Shown here piece by piece: positions 1 to 5,333 of a stretch of DNA of 8,060 bases. Every line of letters begins with the position of its first letter. The stretch's first letter is position 1. Where the stretch lies: NCBI GenBank assembly GCA_003142915.1, contig PLNZ01000226.1, positions 5,541-13,600 of the forward strand, in the 5' to 3' direction. Source of the DNA: Ignavibacteriales bacterium (GTDB lineage Bacteria > Bacteroidota > Ignavibacteria > Ignavibacteriales > Ignavibacteriaceae). Below the pieces are notes generated by a model. It saw nothing but the letters and a program-made list of their open reading frames with translations. It searched no databases and had not been told where the DNA came from. The position numbers and the translations under genes were made by a program.

Positions 1-107
1 AATATCATTTGCGTAACTTCAATAAGAAATCATTCTATTATATCATAAAATCAATTCAATTTAGTTTATCCGGCTGAAGCGAATTAATATTTTTATCAGG
101 ATCATTT
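1..107 (+). promoter_or_regulatory. proS leader with ribosome binding site
   Basis: This AT-rich leader has no open frame of note. A clear AGGA lies at 98-101, six bases before the proS ATG at 108, which supports that start. TTGCGT at 9-14 and TATTAT at 36-41 resemble promoter hexamers, but the 21-base spacing is too long for a standard sigma-70 promoter, so I do not call one. The ribosome site is well supported; the promoter is unknown and may lie further upstream. Confidence 0.55.
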
Positions 108-1796
108 ATGCGTTTAAGTAAATCATTTGTCCCAACATTAAAAGAAGTACCGAACGATGCTATTGTAAAAAGTCATATTCTTATGCTCCGTTCCGGAATG
201 ATAAGAATGTTATCAGCCGGAATTTATTCTTTTCTTCCACTTGGTTATAAGGTGATGCAGAAAATTTCCCAAATAATAAGGGAAGAAATGAATGCAATCG
301 GGGGGCAGGAGTTTCATCTCCCTGCACTAAATCCCAGGGAAATCTGGGAAGAGACTAACCGTGTAGAAGCTTTTGGCGATACATTATTCCATATAAAGAA
401 CAGAGATTATATCCTTGCGCCTACTCATGAAGAGGTTATGACATACCACGCCCGAAATGTATTGAAGTCATATAAAGACTTACCGCAGATATGGTACCAG
501 ATTCAGACAAAATTCAGGAATGAAGCCAGACCGAGAAGCGGCATAATACGCGGAAGACAATTCCTGATGAAAGATTCGTATACATTTGATTCTTCATGGG
601 AAGATCTTGATAAATCATACACACTGCATGATAAAGCATACAGAAAAATATTTGACAGGTGCGGACTTAAGTATTTTGTTGTGGGCGCATCGAGCGGAGC
701 TATGGGCGGTACCGGGTCGGAAGAATTTATGGTTAAGTCCGATGCCGGTGAAGATAAGGTTGCATATTGTGAAACAAGCGGTTATGCTACGAATGTGGAA
801 GTTGCTGCTTCACGGATACCTGCGAAAATTCGTGACGTGAAAAGTGATGATATAAGAGAGGTTTCCACACCTAATATAAAATCAATTGATGAACTCTGTG
901 AATTTTTAAGAATTGATGAAACTCAATGTGCAAAATCAAGAGTATATATTTACGGCACCAGTACTGTTCTGATTTTAATGCTCGGGAATGATGAAGTAAA
1001 TGAAACAAAGCTTGAAAAAGCACTGGGAGGCGCAATTCGTCCTGCACATGCCGATGAATTAAAAGATATAACAGGCGCCGATGCCGGTTCTATAGGTCCC
1101 ATAGGTTTTAAGGGAAGAATAATTGCCGATAACCGTCTTAAGGATGCAAATAATCTTTACAGCGGTGCAAATAAAAATGATTACCATTTAGGCGGAATTG
1201 ATTTAATGCGCGATGTTAAAGATTTAGAATATGAGGATTTAAGGATTGTAAAATCAGGCGAAGGCTGCCCGATAAGCGACGGGACACTTGAAGTATTCAG
1301 CGCTATTGAACTGGGGCATATTTTCAAGCTTGGAACAAAGTATTCACAAGCAATGGGCGCGATGTTCCTTGACGAGAATGGAAAAGAAAATCCGCTAATT
1401 ATGGGAAGTTACGGTATTGGTGTAGACCGCGTAATGGCATGCTACCTTGAGCAGCACAATGATGAAAAAGGAATTATATGGGGCAAAACACTTGCGCCTT
1501 ACCAGATTCACTTAATGGGCTTAAATATGCGCAAGCAGGAAATTGTTAACGCATCTGAAAAGATATATCAGCAATTAACGGATGCCGGTTATGAAGTACT
1601 GTTCGATGACAGGCTTGATGCACAGGCAGGATTCAAGTTTAACGATGCGGATCTTCTTGGTATGCCGGTTCAGGTAATAGTCGGTGATAAAAAACTTAAA
1701 GTTAATAAAGTTGAATTGAAGCTTCGAGAATCAGGGGAACGATTTGATATTGATTTAAATGATTTGTTAATGAAAGTTAAAGAGTTATTAAATTAA
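108..1796 (+). CDS. proS: Prolyl-tRNA synthetase, bacterial type with editing insertion
   Basis: This cytoplasmic class II aminoacyl-tRNA synthetase activates proline with ATP and loads it onto tRNA-Pro. The 562 residues match the usual length of the bacterial form (about 565-575). Motif 1 lies around residues 42-75 (LPLGYKVM to LPALNP). Motif 2 is at about 136-163, with FRNEARPR and GRQFLMKDSYTF. Motif 3 is GSYGIGVDRV at 433-442. Between motifs 2 and 3, roughly residues 220-385, sits the inserted domain that in this family hydrolyses misacylated Ala-tRNA-Pro. Lys276 lies near the position of the conserved editing-site lysine of the E. coli enzyme, by eye only. The C-terminal anticodon-binding domain runs from about 465 to 562 (APYQIHLM, DDRLDAQAGFKFNDADLLGMP). 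The ATG follows an AGGA by six bases and the protein begins at the usual family N-terminus. It stands alone on the plus strand, converging with the transporter gene. Identification is very secure. Confidence 0.97.
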   Translation: MRLSKSFVPTLKEVPNDAIVKSHILMLRSGMIRMLSAGIYSFLPLGYKVMQKISQIIREEMNAIGGQEFHLPALNPREIWEETNRVEAFGDTLFHIKNRDYILAPTHEEVMTYHARNVLKSYKDLPQIWYQIQTKFRNEARPRSGIIRGRQFLMKDSYTFDSSWEDLDKSYTLHDKAYRKIFDRCGLKYFVVGASSGAMGGTGSEEFMVKSDAGEDKVAYCETSGYATNVEVAASRIPAKIRDVKSDDIREVSTPNIKSIDELCEFLRIDETQCAKSRVYIYGTSTVLILMLGNDEVNETKLEKALGGAIRPAHADELKDITGADAGSIGPIGFKGRIIADNRLKDANNLYSGANKNDYHLGGIDLMRDVKDLEYEDLRIVKSGEGCPISDGTLEVFSAIELGHIFKLGTKYSQAMGAMFLDENGKENPLIMGSYGIGVDRVMACYLEQHNDEKGIIWGKTLAPYQIHLMGLNMRKQEIVNASEKIYQQLTDAGYEVLFDDRLDAQAGFKFNDADLLGMPVQVIVGDKKLKVNKVELKLRESGERFDIDLNDLLMKVKELLN

Positions 1797-1798
1797 AT

Positions 1799-1833
1799 TA
1801 CGTGAGGCTCACCTTTGAGGTGAGCCTCACGTA
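1799..1833. terminator. Bidirectional hairpin between convergent proS and OPT genes
   Basis: A perfect 15-bp inverted repeat starts two bases after the proS stop and ends six bases before the last codon of the opposing transporter gene. The arms are TACGTGAGGCTCACC and its exact complement, with a five-base loop TTTGA. Being symmetrical, it would form in both transcripts and so could end both. There is no clean run of T after either arm: only TGATGATTAATTTTC on the plus side and ATTAATTTAATAAC on the minus side. It may therefore act as an RNA 3'-end protector or a weakly U-dependent terminator. Confidence 0.75.
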
Positions 1834-1839
1834 TGATGA

Positions 1840-3831
1840 TTAATTTTCTTCAGGTTTCCCGCGCATTGAATCCCAAATAACATAGGCGCAAAGTAAAGCA
1901 AAAGCAATAAGCGCAACAAGTTCTGCCGAATGAGAACTTTGCCATTCGCTGTTAACCCAATTGAATCCACGATAACGCAGAAATGCGCTTACCACACCCA
2001 TTAAAGCGCCGCCTGCAATAAACCCCGAAGCTATCAAGGTACCGCGTTCTCTCCGGGCGGTATTTATTTTTTCATCTTTACTTCTTGTGGAAACATAGTG
2101 TGCTATTAAACCGCCTATTAAAAGCGGGGTATTTAATTCCAAAGGGATATACATGCCTAAAGCAAATGCAAGAGCAGGTACATCAAGTATAGTAAGAACA
2201 AGCGCCATCAAAGCGCCGGCAATGTAAAGCATCCAGGGAGCGGGTTGATGAGCCATAAGCGGCTGAATTACGGCAGCCATTGCATTTGCCTGCGGAGCTA
2301 CTAAAGCATTCGGGCCTGTAAATCCATAAGTTTTATTTAAAAGAAGTATTACCCAGCCAACGGTTGCTGCTGAAACTAATGTACCTAAAAATTTCCAGCT
2401 TTCCTGTTTGTAAGGAGATGAACCAAGCCAATAACCGATCTTTAAGTCAGTTATAAACGAGCCAGCCATAGATAACGCTGTACAAACAACTCCTCCGATA
2501 AGAAGCGCTGCCACCATACCGGAGTTACCGCTTAAGCCGGCAGATACCAGAATAATTGATGAGAGAATTAATGTCATTAATGTCATTCCCGAAACCGGAT
2601 TTGTGCCTACAATAGCAATAGCTGTAGCCGCAACGGTTGTAAAAAGGAATGAAATGATTAAAACTATAAAGAGCCCGATTAAAGCGAAGGTAACATTATT
2701 TACTACGCCAAATTGATAATACAAAAATATCAAAATTGAAGTGACGATAATAGCAAATGCAATAAACTTCATAGAAAGATCTTTTTGAGTTCGAAGTTTT
2801 TCTTCAATAACTTTTTTCTTCCCTAAAATTTCTTTAGCGGCTAAGGAAAAAGCGGAAGCAATAATTTTTGATGATCTTATAATTCCGATCAGACCAGCCA
2901 TTGCGATTCCGCCTATACCAATATGACGAACATAAGTGGTAAAGATTTGTTCAGCGGACATATCTTTTACAAGCAGGGTTACATTTGTTCCTAATGGATA
3001 TGTTAAACCTTTGCCAATGTATGCTACAACCGGGATAAGCACATACCAGGAAACAAAAGAACCGGCACAGATTATAGCTGAGTATTTTAATCCAATAATA
3101 TATCCCAGCCCTGTAACAGCGGCGCCGATATTTATTCTGAAAACCATCTTTGTTTTAGCTGCAATTGTCTCACCAATAGGCAGAACTCTTGATGTAAAAA
3201 CCTCACTCCACCAGCCGAAAGAAGCTACGATAAAATCATAAAGTCCTCCAATTATTCCGCTGACAACCAATACTAATGCCTGTTTGCCGCCTTTTTCACC
3301 GGCTACTAATACTTCTGTGGTTGCAGTAGCTTCGGGGAAAGGATACTTACCGTGCATATCGCTTACAAAATATTTTCTGAAAGGTATCAGGAATAAAATA
3401 CCAAGAATACCTCCGAAGAGGGAAGCGAGGAATATTTTATAAAAGTTTGCGTCTAAATTAAGAATGTACAAAGCCGGTATTGTAAATATTGCGCCGGCAA
3501 CTACAATTCCGGAGCATGCTCCTATAGATTGAATAATTACATTTTCCCCAAGTGCATTTTTCCTTTTTATTCCTGCAGATAATCCCACAGCAATTATTGC
3601 AATAGGAATTGCCGCTTCAAATACCTGTCCTATTTTTAATCCAAGGTAAGCAGCAGCAGCAGAAAAAACTATTGCCATAACAATTCCCAAGAATACCGAA
3701 TAAAAGCTTACTTCCGGTACATTTTTAGATGGCGGCATAACCGGGACATATTCTTCCCCGGGTTTTAGTTCGGTATATGCATTTGACGGAAGATTTTTAA
3801 GATTTTCGCCGTTGATGTGAGTTTCACTCAT
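1840..3831 (-). CDS. OPT-family oligopeptide transporter
   Basis: This is a polytopic inner-membrane secondary transporter of the oligopeptide transporter (OPT) superfamily. Members move small peptides or metal chelates, probably with protons; the substrate of this bacterial branch cannot be read from sequence. The 663 residues fit bacterial OPT proteins (about 600-700). A hydrophilic N-tail (1-40) ending YVPVMPPSKNVPE leads into about 14-16 membrane segments, for example 43-64, 73-88, 105-124, 132-150, 184-204, 255-272, 303-318, 354-373, 379-409, 417-432, 439-460, 483-498, 533-562, 597-617 and 635-653. Family features visible are YLGLKIGQ (62-69), the NVIIQSIGA...SGIVVAGAIFT stretch at 97-117, GKYPFPEATATTEVLVAGE at 161-179, and LGTNVTLLVKDMS at 280-292. 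A charged cytoplasmic loop lies at about 331-353. The ATG is preceded by AGGA (3840-3843 on the complement) with an eight-base spacer. It is monocistronic, divergent from the rsmI-like gene and convergent with proS. The family call is secure; the substrate is open. Confidence 0.93.
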   Translation of the reverse strand: MSETHINGENLKNLPSNAYTELKPGEEYVPVMPPSKNVPEVSFYSVFLGIVMAIVFSAAAAYLGLKIGQVFEAAIPIAIIAVGLSAGIKRKNALGENVIIQSIGACSGIVVAGAIFTIPALYILNLDANFYKIFLASLFGGILGILFLIPFRKYFVSDMHGKYPFPEATATTEVLVAGEKGGKQALVLVVSGIIGGLYDFIVASFGWWSEVFTSRVLPIGETIAAKTKMVFRINIGAAVTGLGYIIGLKYSAIICAGSFVSWYVLIPVVAYIGKGLTYPLGTNVTLLVKDMSAEQIFTTYVRHIGIGGIAMAGLIGIIRSSKIIASAFSLAAKEILGKKKVIEEKLRTQKDLSMKFIAFAIIVTSILIFLYYQFGVVNNVTFALIGLFIVLIISFLFTTVAATAIAIVGTNPVSGMTLMTLILSSIILVSAGLSGNSGMVAALLIGGVVCTALSMAGSFITDLKIGYWLGSSPYKQESWKFLGTLVSAATVGWVILLLNKTYGFTGPNALVAPQANAMAAVIQPLMAHQPAPWMLYIAGALMALVLTILDVPALAFALGMYIPLELNTPLLIGGLIAHYVSTRSKDEKINTARRERGTLIASGFIAGGALMGVVSAFLRYRGFNWVNSEWQSSHSAELVALIAFALLCAYVIWDSMRGKPEEN

Positions 3832-3868
3832 AATGTTATTCCTGATATTATTTTTTAATTATTGAGTG

Positions 3869-3932
3869 TAATTATATAGTGGGGATCTTTTCAGAAATCC
3901 TGCCCGCAAACGGGCAAGCCCCATTATAATTA
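3869..3932. repeat. Nested imperfect palindrome in the divergent spacer
   Basis: Outer AT-rich arms TAATTATA (3869-3876) and TATAATTA (3925-3932) are exact complements. Inside them TGGGG (3880-3884) pairs with CCCCA (3919-3923), separated from the outer arms by a small asymmetric internal loop (TAG against T). Inside again, GCCCG (3902-3906) and CGGGC (3911-3915) form a tight stem with a CAAA loop. The whole can fold as one long interrupted stem in RNA from either strand. It lies in the likely 5' leader or promoter zone of the OPT gene. It could be an operator, a leader RNA structure or a small repeat element; sequence alone does not decide. Confidence 0.5.
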
Positions 3933-3938
3933 AATGCC

Positions 3939-4013
3939 GGGTTAAAATTAACAAGATTTTGCCGGATAAAACAATTGAAAAATGTTTTTAATAAAGGTTG
4001 TTTTTTTTAACCC
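3939..4013. repeat. Imperfect 16-bp inverted repeat upstream of rsmI-like gene
   Basis: The left arm GGGTTAAAATTAACAA (3939-3954) and right arm TTGTTTTTTTTAACCC (3998-4013) are complementary at 14 of 16 positions, with two T-T mismatches in the middle. The arms are 43 bases apart. On the plus strand the right arm ends a T-rich stretch, but AACCC follows the T run, so it does not look like an intrinsic terminator. The spacer also holds a partial direct repeat of the left flank: TGCCGG followed by T and A bases at 3935-3947 and again at 3960-3972. The function is unknown. Confidence 0.4.
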
Positions 4014-4115
4014 AGCCCGTAAGACGTTGTTATTTGTTACGTTTTAAGAAGCGGTATTTGGTAAAAAATTCATCTCTAACGAATTATTTGGGTTTAATTA
4101 TTTATTTTTAACTAT

Positions 4116-4805
4116 ATGATAGGAAAACTTTATCTTGTATCTACGCCGATAGGTAATTATGACGATATTACCATCAGGGCTTTAAATATATTAAAGTCAG
4201 TTGATTTTGTAATCTGCGAAGAATTTAAAGAAGCACGCAGGCTGCTTTCACATTATCAAATTACAAAAGAACTTGTTTCTATTAATGAGCACAATGAAAA
4301 TGAGAAAGATATTGTTAATGATATACTCTTAAGATTATTAGAAAATAATTCGGCTGCGTTAATTTCGGATTGTGGTACCCCGCTGTTTTCAGATCCGGGG
4401 CATCTTTTAGTTGAAGTTTGCATTTCACAAAATATTGAGGTTATACCTGTCCCGGGTGCAAGTTCTATACTTCCTGCTTTAACCGGCTCGGGATTAGATA
4501 TAGAAAAATTTTATTATTACGGCTGGCTTTCACCAAAGAAGGATATAAGAAAGCAGCAGCTTCAAAGACTGAGGAGTTTAAATGAAGTTGTTGTTATTAT
4601 GGATACGCCATACAGGTTAAAAAGCCTGCTTGAAGATATTGTGAAAGTTATTGGTAAAAACCTAAAGGTTGTTCTTGCTTTCCAATTGACTATGAACAAC
4701 GAGAAGTTTTACAGGGGTACCGCTGAAGAAATCCTATCAATTGTTTCTCAAAACAATATGAAGGGGGAGTTTGTTCTGCTGCTAAATTTAGCAAGGAGCA
4801 GATAA
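4116..4805 (+). CDS. rsmI: RsmI-like SAM-dependent methyltransferase (16S rRNA C1402 2'-O type)
   Basis: This is a tetrapyrrole-methylase-fold enzyme of the RsmI group, which in characterised bacteria adds the 2'-O-methyl to cytidine 1402 in the decoding centre of 16S rRNA using S-adenosylmethionine. Visible hallmarks are STPIGN (9-14) followed by DDITIRAL (16-23), SDCGTPLFSDPG (84-95, the SAM-binding region), PVPGASS (111-117), FYYYGWLSPKK (132-142), DTPYRL (163-168), LTM and YRGT (191-202) and KGEFVLLL (216-223). At 229 residues it is shorter than E. coli RsmI (286) because the C-terminal extension is absent, as in many Bacteroidota-like proteins. It departs from the canonical pattern: EDTR becomes EEFKEARR (35-42) and ESPHR becomes DTPYR. 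The ATG at 4116 has no Shine-Dalgarno but a T-rich upstream stretch, and the protein starts where the family does. It is a lone plus-strand gene. The fold and SAM use are secure; C1402 specificity is inferred, and a paralogous role is possible. Confidence 0.85.
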   Translation: MIGKLYLVSTPIGNYDDITIRALNILKSVDFVICEEFKEARRLLSHYQITKELVSINEHNENEKDIVNDILLRLLENNSAALISDCGTPLFSDPGHLLVEVCISQNIEVIPVPGASSILPALTGSGLDIEKFYYYGWLSPKKDIRKQQLQRLRSLNEVVVIMDTPYRLKSLLEDIVKVIGKNLKVVLAFQLTMNNEKFYRGTAEEILSIVSQNNMKGEFVLLLNLARSR

Positions 4806-4994
4806 AAATATTCATTCCAACATAACACGCTTTCAGATTGCTTGGTTAAGCCGCTTAGTTAGTAGTCACTTCCAACTACTGCCCAGCTCCCGCTACGTGA
4901 TTAAAGAGTTTTACCACGAATAAGACCTAACAGGTTCGCTATTCCGATCTTACTTAATTATTTAAATTAGTCCAAGTTTCGCTTGGCGCTCACT
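4806..4994. other. Gene-free spacer between convergent rsmI and kinase units
   Basis: I translated the minus strand here looking for a continuation of the broken sensor fragment and found only short stop-ridden frames, with nothing recognisable. Weak structure only: AGTAGT (4861-4866) pairs with ACTACT (4875-4880) across eight bases, and TAAGC/GCTTA forms a small palindrome near 4848-4858. There is no T tract and no tRNA-like cloverleaf. Given the adjacent truncated gene, this may be decayed coding DNA, but that cannot be shown from the sequence. Confidence 0.4.
4972..4986 (-). terminator. Weak hairpin after the signalling unit
   Basis: CCAAG (4972-4976) and CTTGG (4982-4986) form a five-bp stem with a five-base loop, eight bases beyond the stop of the sensor fragment when read on the minus strand. 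In that direction it is followed by ACTAATTTAAATAATTAAG, which is AT-rich but has no real T run. It is the only candidate end for the minus-strand signalling transcript, and it is weak. Confidence 0.22.
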
Positions 4995-5333
4995 TCAGCA
5001 ATAATAATTTTTTTGTTTCTGTAAAACTTCCAGCCTGCATCCGGTAAAATATATGCCGGAAGCGTAACCAATTAAAGAGATAAATCCGAATGCTACAGCA
5101 CATACAGTAACTACTTGAGCTGTTCTGTGCACTAATCGGCTTTGAAATAAAATTAATGCAAAGGAGAGTAAAATAAACGCTCTAGAGTAAAGACGGGTGT
5201 ATTTATTATTTTGGTTTAATATTAGTGATATGCCGAGAAGTATAAATCCGATTGCTGTGTTGACTTTCATTGAAACAAACCCCGGCAAAACGCTTTTCAA
5301 CCACTGTATATTATTAACCCACAAAACCGGCAA
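4995..5333 (-). pseudogene. Truncated membrane sensor-domain fragment (kinase N-terminal type)
   Basis: This 112-codon frame encodes a piece of the multi-pass membrane domain found at the N-terminus of some bacterial histidine kinases and diguanylate cyclases. The telling stretch is LKSVLPGFVSMKVNTAIGF (12-30), matching the LKS-LPG-MK-NTA-GF pattern of that domain. Hydrophobic segments lie at about 27-39, 51-63 and 72-96. The last looks like the distal LIGYASG part of the domain, so an internal stretch may be lost as well. The only starts available are a TTG inside the upstream kinase gene (20-base overlap) or later weak ones, with no ribosome site seen. The frame ends at residue 112 (LEVLQKQKNYYC) with no PAS, HisKA or other output domain. 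Most likely it is the relic of a second membrane-bound kinase once downstream of the soluble one. A small translated membrane protein coupled to the kinase stop cannot be excluded. Confidence 0.6.

Larger units (their letters stand above)
3832..4115. promoter_or_regulatory. Divergent intergenic region between OPT and rsmI-like genes
   Basis: This 284-base spacer must carry start signals for both divergent genes. On the OPT side, a minus-strand TATAAT at 3876-3871 lies about 40 bases before that ATG and close after the AGGA region; a second minus-strand TATAAT is at 3928-3923. On the plus strand TATAAT occurs at 3925-3930. None has a convincing -35 partner, and they arise from palindrome arms, so the exact promoters are unassigned. 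The 60 bases before rsmI are very T-rich and lack a Shine-Dalgarno sequence. Two inverted-repeat structures occupy 3869-4013 and are listed separately. No coding frame is supported here. Confidence 0.45.

Noticed and set aside
9..41. TTGCGT and TATTAT as a proS promoter
   Set aside because: The 21-base spacing is too long for a standard sigma-70 promoter and both hexamers are imperfect.
586..840. Plus-strand frame of 84 codons inside proS
   Set aside because: It lies wholly within the secure proS gene in another frame, has no family resemblance and no ribosome site.
2936..3241. Plus-strand frame of 101 codons opposite the OPT gene
   Set aside because: It is an antisense shadow of conserved membrane segments with no recognisable protein pattern.
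3925..3930. Plus-strand TATAAT as an rsmI promoter
   Set aside because: It is part of a palindrome arm, about 185 bases before the start codon, with no -35 hexamer at suitable spacing.
4920..4960. tRNA-like T-loop string CAGGTTCGCTATTCC
   Set aside because: The flanking bases do not form the T stem, and no acceptor, D or anticodon arms can be built around it.
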